From: an uncultured Lachnospiraceae bacterium | GTDB taxonomy: Bacteria > Bacillota > Clostridia > Lachnospirales > Lachnospiraceae | Reading direction: 5' to 3' | Assembly (NCBI GenBank): GCA_934408585.1 | Contig: CAKRVA010000019.1 | Coordinates: forward strand, 1-30,240 | DNA length: 30,240 nt | In this document: in pieces, positions 16,709 through 25,704 of the stretch | Position numbering within the stretch: the stretch's first letter is position 1 | Layout: each line of letters opens with the position of its first letter | Notes under the pieces: generated by a model | Seen by the model: the letters and a program-made list of their open reading frames with translations, nothing else | Databases searched by the model: none | Told to the model about the DNA's origin: nothing | Program-made: the position numbers and the translations under genes

Positions 16709-18113
16709 GTTTTCATTTTACAATACTTTGAGCAAAAAAATAGAAACGGTAATTCCAAATGAGGATGGAAAGATTGGAATGTATACGTGTGGACCTACCG
16801 TATATCATTTTGCCCATATTGGAAATCTTCGTTCCTATATTATGGAAGATGTTTTGGAAAAAACACTTCGTTATCTTGGCTATGATGTAAAGCGTGTTAT
16901 GAATATTACCGATGTCGGACATCTTGCTTCGGATGCAGATACCGGAGAGGATAAGATGTTAAGCGGTGCAAAGCGTGAGCATAAGACGGTTATGGAAATT
17001 GCAAAATTCTATACCGATGCATTTTTTGAAGATTGTAAAAAGCTGAACATCAAGCGCCCGGATGTGGTAGAACCTGCAACCAATTGTATTTCAGAATTTA
17101 TTCATATGATTGAGGTACTTTTGGAAAAAGGATATGCATATGTGGCAGGAGGAAACGTTTATTTTGATACCTCCAAACTGAAAGAATATTATGTTTTTAA
17201 TACCCAGAGTGAAAATGAACTTCTTGTAGGTGTCCGTGATGATGTTACGGAAGATGAAAACAAGAAGAATAAAAATGACTTTGTGCTTTGGTTTACAAAG
17301 TCGAAATTTGAAGATCAGGCATTAAAATGGGATAGTCCATGGGGTGTCGGATATCCGGGATGGCACATTGAATGTTCCTGCATCAGTATGAAGCATTTGG
17401 GAGAGTATATGGATATCCATTGCGGTGGCGTGGATAATATTTTCCCGCATCATACAAACGAGATTGCACAGAGTGAATCATATCTGGGACATAAGTGGTG
17501 TAACTATTGGTTCCATGTACATCACCTGAATGATAAGTCCGGAAAAATGAGTAAATCCAAGGGAGATTTCCTTACAGTTTCCCTGCTGGAGAGTAAGGGA
17601 TATAATCCACTCGTATATCGTATGTTCTGTCTGCAATCTCATTATCGCAAACCGTTGGAATTCTCTTATGAGGTTATGGATAATGTGAAATCTGCTTATG
17701 AAAAACTGTTAAAGAAAATTGCAGGATTAAGCAAAGAGGGAGAAGTTGACGAGGCTGCTTATGCCTTATACCGTAGAAAATTTGAGGATGCACTTTGCAA
17801 TGACCTGAATACTTCCATGGCAATTACGGTTCTTTATGATTTGTTAAAGGCAGACTGCAATGATGCTACAAAGCGGAAGCTGGTAGAAAGCTTTGATGAG
17901 GTATTGTCCCTGGATCTGCTTTCCGGTCAGACACAGGAAACATCGGATGTGGATGATGAACTCGTGGCTTATGTGGAGCAGAAGATTGCAGAACGTAAGG
18001 AAGCAAAGAAAGCAAAGGATTTTGCAAAGGCAGATGCCATCCGGAATGAACTTTTGGAAAAAGGTATTGTATTAGAGGATACGCGTGAGGGAGTAAAATG
18101 GAAGAAAGCCTGA
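16698..18113 (+). CDS. cysS: Cysteinyl-tRNA synthetase
   Basis: 471 aa, class I synthetase charging tRNA-Cys. HIGN (40-43) is the HIGH signature and KMSKS is at 283-287. Zinc ligands include C31 of YTCGPT and C226 of WHIEC, followed by PHHTNEIAQSE. The length is normal for the family. It starts inside the end of cysE (11-bp overlap) and its own end overlaps mrnC by 16 bp, consistent with coupled translation. The cysE-cysS pairing links cysteine supply to its use in translation and is a conserved Firmicutes arrangement. Confidence 0.96.
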   Translation: MENRFSFYNTLSKKIETVIPNEDGKIGMYTCGPTVYHFAHIGNLRSYIMEDVLEKTLRYLGYDVKRVMNITDVGHLASDADTGEDKMLSGAKREHKTVMEIAKFYTDAFFEDCKKLNIKRPDVVEPATNCISEFIHMIEVLLEKGYAYVAGGNVYFDTSKLKEYYVFNTQSENELLVGVRDDVTEDENKKNKNDFVLWFTKSKFEDQALKWDSPWGVGYPGWHIECSCISMKHLGEYMDIHCGGVDNIFPHHTNEIAQSESYLGHKWCNYWFHVHHLNDKSGKMSKSKGDFLTVSLLESKGYNPLVYRMFCLQSHYRKPLEFSYEVMDNVKSAYEKLLKKIAGLSKEGEVDEAAYALYRRKFEDALCNDLNTSMAITVLYDLLKADCNDATKRKLVESFDEVLSLDLLSGQTQETSDVDDELVAYVEQKIAERKEAKKAKDFAKADAIRNELLEKGIVLEDTREGVKWKKA

Positions 18114-18556
18114 CATTTGCTTCAAAAATTAAAGAGCTTTTTCAGTTGAAAGAGGTGGATATCCGAACATATTCACCTCTTACGCTTGCATATATTGGTG
18201 ATTCCATATATGATTTGGTCGTTCGTACCGTAATTGTTTCCGGAGGAAACACATCGGTAAATAAGCTTCACCATTATACGATTGCATATGTGAAGGCACC
18301 TGCCCAGGCAATGATGGCAAAGATGTTGCTGCCATATCTTACGGAAGAGGAACAGGATATTTTACGCCGGGGAAAAAATGCAAAGCCATATACAAAGGCA
18401 AAAAATGCAACTATGGACGAGTATAAGAAAGCAACATCCATGGAAGCACTTGTGGGCTATCTGTATCTGACAGGACGGGAGGAACGGCTGCTGGAGCTCA
18501 TGAAACTTGGAATGGAACTAATTGATGCACAGGAGAAATCAAATGGAAGAAAATAA
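18098..18556 (+). CDS. mrnC: Mini-ribonuclease III (23S rRNA maturation)
   Basis: 152 aa, a stand-alone RNase III catalytic domain without the dsRNA-binding domain. It trims 23S rRNA precursor ends in Bacillus. The signature LAYIGDSIYDLVVR carries D35 and D39, and a second acidic cluster is in MEALVGYLYL. The length matches the family. It lies between cysS (16-bp overlap) and rlmB (14-bp overlap), the same order as in Bacillus. Confidence 0.93.
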   Translation: MEESLTFASKIKELFQLKEVDIRTYSPLTLAYIGDSIYDLVVRTVIVSGGNTSVNKLHHYTIAYVKAPAQAMMAKMLLPYLTEEEQDILRRGKNAKPYTKAKNATMDEYKKATSMEALVGYLYLTGREERLLELMKLGMELIDAQEKSNGRK

Positions 18557-19295
18557 GGCATATGTGAATGAATCCATCATAGAAGGAAGAAATGTGGTAA
18601 TTGAGGCATTTCGTTCCGGTAAAACCATCGATAAACTTTATATTCTGGATGGCTGCCAGGATGGTCCGGTAACTACTATCAAGCGGGAAGCAAGAAAACA
18701 TGATGTGTTGATAAAATATGTTTCCAAAGAACGTCTTGACCAGATGTCCGAAACCGGAAAACATCAGGGTGTTATCGCAACGATGGCAGCATATGAATAT
18801 GCAGAGGTTGAGGACATGCTGGAGCTTGCACAGAAGAAAGGGGAACCACCCTTTTTATTTCTGTTGGATAATATCGAAGACCCACATAATCTCGGTGCAA
18901 TTATCCGTACTGCAAATCTGGCAGGTGCACATGGAGTCATCATTCCCAAAAACCGTGCGGTGGGACTGACATCAACCGTTGCCAGAACTTCTGCTGGTGC
19001 TTTAAATTATACACCGGTTGCCAGAGTTACAAACATGGCAAAAACCATCGAGGAACTAAAGAAAAAGGGACTCTGGTTTGTTTGCGCGGATATGGATGGA
19101 ACAAGAATGTATGATTTGGACTTAAAAGGTCCGATTGGTCTTGTGATTGGAAATGAAGGAGAAGGTGTAGGACGCCTTGTAAAAGAAAAATGTGATATGG
19201 TTGCGTCCATTCCGATGAAGGGAGATATTGACTCTCTGAATGCCTCTGTGGCAGCAGGTGTTCTGGCATATGAAATTGTGCGGCAGAGGTTATAG
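18543..19295 (+). CDS. rlmB: 23S rRNA (guanosine-2'-O-)-methyltransferase, TrmH/SpoU family
   Basis: 250 aa, SPOUT-fold methyltransferase using S-adenosylmethionine. An N-terminal substrate-binding domain (residues 1-85) is followed by the three TrmH motifs: NIEDPHNLGAIIRTANLAG, IGLVIGNEGEGVG and MKGDIDSLNASVAAGVLAYE (a knotted C-terminus). The start at 18543 has AGGAGA at 18531-18536. Earlier in-frame ATGs at 18522 and 18525 lack such a site. Target specificity (G2251 in E. coli) is assumed from the family and synteny. Confidence 0.92.
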   Translation: MEENKAYVNESIIEGRNVVIEAFRSGKTIDKLYILDGCQDGPVTTIKREARKHDVLIKYVSKERLDQMSETGKHQGVIATMAAYEYAEVEDMLELAQKKGEPPFLFLLDNIEDPHNLGAIIRTANLAGAHGVIIPKNRAVGLTSTVARTSAGALNYTPVARVTNMAKTIEELKKKGLWFVCADMDGTRMYDLDLKGPIGLVIGNEGEGVGRLVKEKCDMVASIPMKGDIDSLNASVAAGVLAYEIVRQRL

Positions 19296-19301
19296 AAGGT
19301 A

Positions 19302-19319
19302 TATGTACGGGGGTACATA
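19302..19319 (+). promoter_or_regulatory. Short hairpin abutting the ribosome binding site of the SGNH hydrolase gene
   Basis: TATGTAC at 19302-19308 and GTACATA at 19313-19319 form a 7-bp perfect stem with a GGGG loop. The stem ends at the first base of AGGAGTTT, which serves the ATG at 19330. It is too weak and lacks a T-run for a terminator; it may influence translation. It could also be chance. Confidence 0.35.
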
Positions 19320-19329
19320 GGAGTTTATA

Positions 19330-20658
19330 ATGAAAAAGTTGACCCGGGTTCTTGGAATGCTGATTGCCATGGCTGCGATTGCACTGTTAGCAGTTGGGAT
19401 TGATAAGGGCTCCAGATATTTTGAAAAAAAGAATTACGAGAAGGAACGGATTGAAAAATACGGTCAGAATTATGCAGATGCAGCAGACTGGCGCACTAAA
19501 ATTTCAGAAGTTTCCCAAAGCCAGGAGGATATTGAAAGCTTTATCCAAAAAAATGCATTATGGGAAGAAGAGATTTCAGATGCAGATTCCAACCCCGTAG
19601 ACGCCGGAAATGAAATGGGAGAAGTGGACGTTTCGGGGAATGTTGTATCGGAGAATAGCGTGTCAGGGAATGATGTATCGGAGAATAGCGTTTCTTCAAA
19701 TGGAATTTCTTCAAATGATATTTCGGGCGATAGCATTTCCGAAAACAGTGTCTGGGAAAACAGTGTTTCAGCCAGTAGTTTATCAGGTAATAGCTTATCA
19801 GATAATAGCTTATCAGGTAATAGCGTATCCGATAATCGTATCTGGGAAGATCAGGTATTATGGGAAACGGTATCAGGAAATGGATTGGTTGATATCACCC
19901 TGAAGGACCGTCAGAAAATCAGTAGTTCTTATCAGGATACGATACAGATGAATGAGATGGACCAGAAAACCATTGCAGAAAGTAGTATTGATTTTTCGGA
20001 TAAAAAAATCTGCTGTCTGGGCGATAGCATTACAGAGGCAGCAAATCTCGTGGGTATGGAAAATTATCAGCAATATTCCTATCCGACGAAACTCGGAGAA
20101 CTTCTGGGTGCAAAGGAAGTTGTAAATTTGGGAATTGGAGGCTCCTCCATCGGAAGATATTGGGAGAATGCGTTTGTGGAACGCTATAAGGATATTCCCA
20201 AGGATACGGATATTATAATTGTAATGGGCGGAACCAATGACGGATTTTGCCTTCAGGAGGATATGGTTGGAAGCTTTGTGGAGCGCGCACCACGGACGCT
20301 GGTAGGAGATTTGGATGAATTAATGCGTGGCCTGAAACAGGATTATCCGGATGCTCAGATTATTTTTGTTACGCCACTTCCGAATGTACTACATGATATT
20401 TTGCGTAAGGACCGTCCAAATCTGCTTCCACAGAGAATTATTGTCAATGCAATTCTGGAACTTTCCAGAGAGTATGGCTTTGATACGATAAATTTATATG
20501 ATTCAAATTTGTTAGACAGCCATGACGCGGCGGTAATTTATAATTTTCAACCGGATGGCGTTCACTGTAATCCGGCAGGATATCAGATTCTGGCAGAACA
20601 TATCGGTGCGGAAATCATACGTATGATGCAGACGGAGGGAGAGAGCACGGATGTATAG
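19330..20658 (+). CDS. Membrane-anchored SGNH/GDSL-family hydrolase with Asn/Ser repeat linker
   Basis: 442 aa. Residues 5-24 are hydrophobic after MKK, a signal anchor or uncleaved signal. Residues about 97-170 are a low-complexity linker of five-residue units of the form xSxN (VSGNV, VSENS, LSGNS). The catalytic domain starts near 225: the block I nucleophile GDSIT (S233), block II NLGIGGSS, block III GGTND, and block V DGVH (D409, H412). All blocks are present, so it should be an active esterase or acetylhydrolase outside the membrane; likely substrates are acetylated or acylated envelope polymers, but this is not shown. It occupies the place of yacP between rlmB and sigH and overlaps sigH by 8 bp. 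Confidence 0.88.
   Translation: MKKLTRVLGMLIAMAAIALLAVGIDKGSRYFEKKNYEKERIEKYGQNYADAADWRTKISEVSQSQEDIESFIQKNALWEEEISDADSNPVDAGNEMGEVDVSGNVVSENSVSGNDVSENSVSSNGISSNDISGDSISENSVWENSVSASSLSGNSLSDNSLSGNSVSDNRIWEDQVLWETVSGNGLVDITLKDRQKISSSYQDTIQMNEMDQKTIAESSIDFSDKKICCLGDSITEAANLVGMENYQQYSYPTKLGELLGAKEVVNLGIGGSSIGRYWENAFVERYKDIPKDTDIIIVMGGTNDGFCLQEDMVGSFVERAPRTLVGDLDELMRGLKQDYPDAQIIFVTPLPNVLHDILRKDRPNLLPQRIIVNAILELSREYGFDTINLYDSNLLDSHDAAVIYNFQPDGVHCNPAGYQILAEHIGAEIIRMMQTEGESTDV
19621..19836 (+). repeat. Degenerate 15-bp repeats encoding the xSxN linker
   Basis: Tandem 15-bp units encode [VLI]S[GES]N[SDVG]; the most regular stretch (about 19784-19836) alternates TTATCAGGTAATAGC and TTATCAGATAATAGC. 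Units vary mostly at synonymous or conservative positions. The tract likely forms an extended spacer holding the hydrolase away from the membrane. Confidence 0.8.
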
Positions 20659-21283
20659 CGGATATGAAAAATATAGCGACGAGGAATTAATTGTTCAGCT
20701 CAGAGATGGGGAACGTGGTGTTACGGATTACATCATGGAAAAATATAAGAATCTTGTAAAAAGTAAGGCACAGTCCATGTATATTCTTGGAGCGGACCGC
20801 GAGGATCTGATACAGGAAGGAATGATCGGACTTTTCAAAGCAATCCGGGATTACGATACCGGAAGAGATGCAAGCTTTTTTACCTTTGCAGATTTATGTG
20901 TTTCAAGACAGATGTATACGGCAATCCAGGCAGCAGGCAGATTGAAGAATGCCCCGTTAAACTCCTATGTTTCATTATATGTAGATTATACGCAGAAAAT
21001 GGATGGAGAGTCGGGGGAAGAGATGAAACTGATTAACAGTCTGATTTCTCCATCGGAACAGAATCCGGAGGCGCTGCTGATTGACCGCGAAAATGTCGAG
21101 CATATTGAAGAGGTTATTCAGACGGAATTGAGTGCCTTTGAAAAGCAGGTTCTGGATTTATATCTGACCGGCATGAAATATGGACAGATTGCAAAGGTTC
21201 TTGGCAGGGATGACAAGTCTACGGATAACGCATTGCAGAGGATTAAAAGCAAGATTCGAAAAGCAATCCACGCAACTTGTTAA
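20651..21283 (+). CDS. sigH: RNA polymerase sporulation sigma factor SigH
   Basis: 210 aa sigma-70 family factor. Region 2 is clear (EDLIQEGMIGLFKAIRDYD, about residues 52-70, then FFTFADLCVSRQM), and region 4 carries a helix-turn-helix (LTGMKYGQIAKVLGRDDKSTDNALQRIKSKI split at 165-198). Length and position after rlmB match SigH (Spo0H), which directs transition-state and early sporulation genes. A GGAGGGAG site lies about 9 nt before the ATG. It is the last gene before a strong terminator; the rpmG-secE-nusG genes that follow in Bacillus are absent here. Confidence 0.9.
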   Translation: MYSGYEKYSDEELIVQLRDGERGVTDYIMEKYKNLVKSKAQSMYILGADREDLIQEGMIGLFKAIRDYDTGRDASFFTFADLCVSRQMYTAIQAAGRLKNAPLNSYVSLYVDYTQKMDGESGEEMKLINSLISPSEQNPEALLIDRENVEHIEEVIQTELSAFEKQVLDLYLTGMKYGQIAKVLGRDDKSTDNALQRIKSKIRKAIHATC

Positions 21284-21305
21284 ATTTTCATAAAATTTTA
21301 GAGAG

Positions 21306-21346
21306 GTATATTGACGAGGAAAAAAATTGTCAATATACTTTTTTTT
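21306..21346 (+). terminator. Rho-independent terminator after sigH
   Basis: GTATATTGAC (21306-21315) pairs perfectly with GTCAATATAC (21329-21338) across a 13-nt loop and is followed by eight T residues (21339-21346). It begins 23 bp after the sigH stop and would end the ispF-to-sigH transcript. Confidence 0.9.
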
Positions 21347-21406
21347 ATTACGAAAAGAAACCTATTTATTGGATAAAACAGTTAAAAAATAGAAGGAGTT
21401 TTGCAG

Positions 21407-24400
21407 ATGTTTGGAAAGTTTAGTGTTCGGAAGCCATATACGGTATTGGTAGCAGTAGTTCTTGTTATTGTACTTGGAGTTGTGTCATTTACGAAGATGA
21501 CGACGGACCTTTTGCCAAACATCAGTCTTCCTTATGTAATTGTTATGACAACATACACCGGTGCAAGCCCGGAAACGGTAGAAATGGTAGTAACAAAGCC
21601 TGTGGAATCTTCGATGGCTACGGTTAGTAATATCGAAAGCATCAGTTCTATTTCCAATGAAAATTATTCTATGGTAATTCTGGAGTTTGCACAGTCTGCA
21701 GATATGAATGCCGCTTCACTGGAAATTCGTGAAAATCTGGATCAGTTGAAAAGCTATTGGGATGATTCTGTGGGGAATCCTATTATTATGAAGCTGAATC
21801 CGGATATGCTTCCGGTTATGGTGGCAGCAGTCGGTGGCAAAAATATGACGAGTGCTGAAATCAGCAATCTCACAAATAATACCATCATTCCGGAGCTGGA
21901 AAGTATCGAAGGCGTAGCATCCGCCAGTGCTGTGGGTATTTTGGAAGAGAGCGTTCATGTAATTATCCGACAGGAGAAGATTGATAAAATCAATGAGCAG
22001 ATTTTTGGCTCAATTGACAAAGAGATTGATGAAAATCTGGCAGATTTGGAAGAAAACAAACAGGAAATTTATGACGGGCAGGCAGAGCTGGAAGAGGCAC
22101 GTAAGGAACTTGTAGATTCGCAGGAGGAACTTGCACAGAAACAGCAGGAGTTAGAGGATTCTAAGAAAGAACTGCAGGACTCCAGGCAGAAGCTGGCAGA
22201 CGGACGTGCAGAGTTAAATGATAAGAAAATCCAACTGGAAAATGGAAAAAATGAATTAAACAGCAAAAAAGAAGCAACACAGCAACAGCTGGCGGAGGCA
22301 GAAACAAAGCTTCTTACAGCCAAAACACAGGCAGAAGCAGCGAAAACACATTTGCAATTGGAAATTCAGACGGCGCAGGCAGTTGTAGATGGGTATGAAC
22401 AGGTACAAAGTGCGGCAGCCGGCGCAGGAAATATCGTGACTATGCTTCAGGGAAGTGCAGCACAGGTTCCCGGAATGACATGGGGAGATTTGCCATCCGA
22501 TACACAGGCTGGGATTATGGCACTTTTGCAGGGAGCAGGGATATCGACCGCTTTTGAAGATGATACCCTGATTGATGATACAGTTATTTATAATGTGCAA
22601 TCTGCACAGACCGTTTATCAGGCAAAAGCAGATGCAATGAAGGATACGGCTGAGGCACAAAAAGCAGCAATTCAGGGATACCAGTCAGCACTTTCTCAAA
22701 TCGAAGGAAATATCAGTCAGCTGGACAGTGCGCTGACCGAATTGTATAAAGGAAATTTACAGGCAGCAATTGAATTTGCCAATGCACAGACAACCATCAG
22801 CCTTGGAGAAATGCAGATTAATTCTGCAGAATCTCAATTAGATAGTGCCCAGAAGCAGATTGATACCGGAGAGGAGCAGCTGAAATCCGGAGAGGAGCAG
22901 CTTGATTCCGGAGCAAAACAAATTGAAGATGGCTATGAACAGATTAATGAAAATGCAGAGAAGCTGGCGGATGCATTACAGCAGATTCTGGATGGCGAGG
23001 AACAGCTCGAAGAGGCGCGCGAGGATGCCTATGATCAGGCGGATATGCATGGCATTCTTACCGTAGAAACAGTAGAGCAGCTTTTGGCAGCACAGAATTT
23101 TTCCATGCCGGCAGGCTATGTTACGGAGGAGGGCATTTCCTATCTGATTCGTGTGGGAGATAAGCCGGAAACCGTAGAAGAATTAAAGGCAATGCCATTG
23201 CTGAATCCGGATATGGAGGGTGTCGATGTCATAACGCTGGGGGATGTGGCAGATGTCTTTCTGACGGATAACTCTGAGGATATTTATACCAATGTGAATG
23301 GGGAGCCGGGAATTCTTCTGACGATGCAAAAGCAGACCGGATACTCTACCGGAGACGTTTCAGACAAAATTCTTGAAAAGTTTGATGAGCTTTTGGCGGA
23401 AAATGAAGACCTGATGTTAATTACTCTGATGGATCAGGGTGTTTATATTGATATTGTTATGGATTCAATCTTCAGCAATATTTTCTTTGGCGCAGGATTG
23501 GCAATTTTGATTCTGATTCTGTTTTTGCGGGATATCCGTCCGACAGCTGTAATCGCATGCTCGATTCCGATTAGTATTGTTACGGCAATCGTCTGTATGT
23601 ATTTCAGCGGAGTTACATTAAATGTGATTTCACTGTCAGGTCTGGCACTTGGAATTGGAATGCTGGTAGATAATTCGATTGTTGTAATCGAAAACATCTA
23701 TCGTTTGCGGAGCGAGGGAGCTTCGGTAAAAGATGCTGCAATCGAGGGAACCAGAGAGGTGGCAGGAGCCATTGCTGCTTCGACACTGACAACGGTATGT
23801 GTATTCCTTCCAATTGTTTTTACAGAAGGAATCACGAGACAGCTTTTTGTAGATATGGGATTGACGATTGCATATTCGTTGGGTGCCAGTCTGCTGGTAG
23901 CGCTTACTGTGGTGCCTGCAATGGCTTCCAAAATTCTTGTAAAAACAAAGGAACAGAAGGAAAGTCGTTTTTATTTGGGAATGTTAAAAGGCTATGAAAA
24001 GATTCTTTCGTTCTGTCTAAGATATAAAGCAGTGGTCTTTATCGCCGTTCTGGCATTGCTTGGACTGAGTGCATGGGCATCCTTTTCCAAGGGAACTGCA
24101 TTCATGCCGGAAATGGGAAGTCCGCAGATGACTATTTCTGTGGAATTGCCAAAAGATACACCACTGAAAGACACGGCACAGGTTACAGATGAGATTGTGG
24201 AATTATTGCAGCAGATGGAGGAAATCGAGGATGTGGGAGCGATGGCAAGCACTTCGTCCATCGGAATGCTTACGGGAGGAAGTGATTCCTCTACCCACGC
24301 GACGGAAATCTATCTGACACTTGCAGATGATTGTAAGAAAGATAACCAGCAGATTTCCGATGAGATTACAGAAGCAACGCAGGACATTTGCCAAAAGAGC

Positions 24401-25555
24401 GGAGCAGAGCTTAGCATAGAAACTTCTATGATGGATATGAGCGCATTGGGCGGAAGTGGAATTACCATTCAGGTGCGTGGACGTGATATTGATACGCTGC
24501 AGGAGCTTGCAAAAGAAGTGGCATCTATCGTAGAGGATACAGAGGGAACGACAGAGGTATCGGACGGATTGGAAGAATCCGCAGAAGAAATGAGAATTAT
24601 CATTGACCGTGACAAGGCAATGGAACACGGAATGACGGTTGCAGAGGCTTTTCAACAGATTGCAGAAAAACTCGCAGATGCTTCCAGTGCTACAACGCTG
24701 GAAACCGACATTAAAGAATATAATGTCTATGTCATGAGTGCGGAAGACATGAGCCTTACCCGTGAGCTGGTACAGAACCTTGTTCTGGAAAAGAAAAATA
24801 CAGATGGCAAAAAGGAAGAGATTCCGTTGAGCGAAATAGCATCCTTTGAAAATACCATTTCTCCGAAATCCGTAAAACGTGCGGATCAGACCAGGTATAT
24901 TGAAGTTTCTGCACAGATAGCCGATGGCTATAACATAGGACTTGTTTCCAGAGATTTGGAGAAAAAGCTGGATACTTATGAAAGCAGTATGCCGGAAGGA
25001 TACTCTCTTGTTTTTGCCGGAGAAAATGAAACGATTAATGACGCAATGCAGCAGCTCGTTCTTATGCTTGTGCTTGCACTGATATTTATGTATTTGATTA
25101 TGGTGGCACAGTTCCAGTCATTGTTATCACCTTTTATCATCATGTTTACCATTCCACTGGCATTTACCGGCGGTTTCCTCGGACTGTTCCTGAGCAACAG
25201 CGAAGTCAGCGTCATTGCGGTAATCGGATTTGTAATGTTGTCCGGTGTAATCGTAAACAATGGTATTGTCATTGTAGACTATATGAATCAATTGCGTAGT
25301 CAGGGAATAGAAACCCGTGAGGCAATTCTTACCGCAGGTAAGACAAGACTTCGTCCGGTTCTGATGACCGCATTAACAACGATTCTTGGTTTGCTTCCAA
25401 TGGTCTTTGGCACGGATATGGGTGCTGCAATGGGACGCCCGATGGCGGTGGTAACAGTAGGTGGACTTCTATACGGAACGCTTCTTACTTTAGTGGTAAT
25501 TCCCTGTGTGTACGAGTTGTTTACACGCCGGAGGTTCGGAAAGCAGGGGAAGTAG
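21407..25555 (+). CDS. RND-family efflux transporter permease with extracytoplasmic coiled-coil insertion
   Basis: 1382 aa against about 1030-1050 for AcrB-type permeases. TM1 is near residues 10-30, then the porter-loop signature TDLLPNISLPYV and SPETVE. Residues about 220-324 and 467-544 are heptad-rich coiled-coil arms (QAELEEARKELVDSQ, GEEQLKSGEEQLDSG) separated by an Ala/Gln-rich part, all inserted in the first extracytoplasmic loop. TM2-TM6 follow from about 680; TM4 holds GIGMLVDNSIVVIENIY with D755 and N756 in place of the AcrB Asp pair. The second half repeats the fold, with NNGIVIVDY (N1284, N1285) at TM10. Start ATG at 21407 has AGAAGGAG at 21391-21398; a TTG at 21401 is too close to it. 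No membrane-fusion or outer-membrane partner is adjacent, as expected in a monoderm. Substrate unknown. Confidence 0.92.
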   Translation: MFGKFSVRKPYTVLVAVVLVIVLGVVSFTKMTTDLLPNISLPYVIVMTTYTGASPETVEMVVTKPVESSMATVSNIESISSISNENYSMVILEFAQSADMNAASLEIRENLDQLKSYWDDSVGNPIIMKLNPDMLPVMVAAVGGKNMTSAEISNLTNNTIIPELESIEGVASASAVGILEESVHVIIRQEKIDKINEQIFGSIDKEIDENLADLEENKQEIYDGQAELEEARKELVDSQEELAQKQQELEDSKKELQDSRQKLADGRAELNDKKIQLENGKNELNSKKEATQQQLAEAETKLLTAKTQAEAAKTHLQLEIQTAQAVVDGYEQVQSAAAGAGNIVTMLQGSAAQVPGMTWGDLPSDTQAGIMALLQGAGISTAFEDDTLIDDTVIYNVQSAQTVYQAKADAMKDTAEAQKAAIQGYQSALSQIEGNISQLDSALTELYKGNLQAAIEFANAQTTISLGEMQINSAESQLDSAQKQIDTGEEQLKSGEEQLDSGAKQIEDGYEQINENAEKLADALQQILDGEEQLEEAREDAYDQADMHGILTVETVEQLLAAQNFSMPAGYVTEEGISYLIRVGDKPETVEELKAMPLLNPDMEGVDVITLGDVADVFLTDNSEDIYTNVNGEPGILLTMQKQTGYSTGDVSDKILEKFDELLAENEDLMLITLMDQGVYIDIVMDSIFSNIFFGAGLAILILILFLRDIRPTAVIACSIPISIVTAIVCMYFSGVTLNVISLSGLALGIGMLVDNSIVVIENIYRLRSEGASVKDAAIEGTREVAGAIAASTLTTVCVFLPIVFTEGITRQLFVDMGLTIAYSLGASLLVALTVVPAMASKILVKTKEQKESRFYLGMLKGYEKILSFCLRYKAVVFIAVLALLGLSAWASFSKGTAFMPEMGSPQMTISVELPKDTPLKDTAQVTDEIVELLQQMEEIEDVGAMASTSSIGMLTGGSDSSTHATEIYLTLADDCKKDNQQISDEITEATQDICQKSGAELSIETSMMDMSALGGSGITIQVRGRDIDTLQELAKEVASIVEDTEGTTEVSDGLEESAEEMRIIIDRDKAMEHGMTVAEAFQQIAEKLADASSATTLETDIKEYNVYVMSAEDMSLTRELVQNLVLEKKNTDGKKEEIPLSEIASFENTISPKSVKRADQTRYIEVSAQIADGYNIGLVSRDLEKKLDTYESSMPEGYSLVFAGENETINDAMQQLVLMLVLALIFMYLIMVAQFQSLLSPFIIMFTIPLAFTGGFLGLFLSNSEVSVIAVIGFVMLSGVIVNNGIVIVDYMNQLRSQGIETREAILTAGKTRLRPVLMTALTTILGLLPMVFGTDMGAAMGRPMAVVTVGGLLYGTLLTLVVIPCVYELFTRRRFGKQGK

Positions 25556-25704
25556 AGGAGTTCAGGATTGTTGATAGTCGCGGCACAGCTTGTAAGAGCG
25601 GTTTAGCGTGTAAGAACGGTTTGGCGTAGGCAGAATAGCCTGTGAGCGCGGCATAGTGCAGGAGGAATAGCTTGTGAGCGCGGTGTGCCGCAGGACATAC
25701 CATG
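25556..25704. repeat. Intergenic region with degenerate AGCxTGTxAGxxCGG repeats
   Basis: The gap between the convergent RND gene and the PD-(D/E)XK-like gene holds four imperfect copies of a motif like AGCTTGTAAGAGCGGTTT (near 25587, 25605, 25635 and 25668). It is more G-rich than its surroundings. No hairpin with a T-run is visible, so the terminator of either gene is not evident. No gene is supported here. Confidence 0.5.

Noticed and set aside
21401..21406. TTG start for the RND transporter
   Set aside because: It is only 2 nt from the GGAG sequence; the ATG at 21407 has normal spacing.
22256..22660. Antisense frames inside the RND gene (also 24203-24655) and the 15066-15578 frame opposite the EAL and ispF genes
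   Set aside because: Each lies entirely opposite strongly supported coding sequence and has the skewed composition of a shadow frame.
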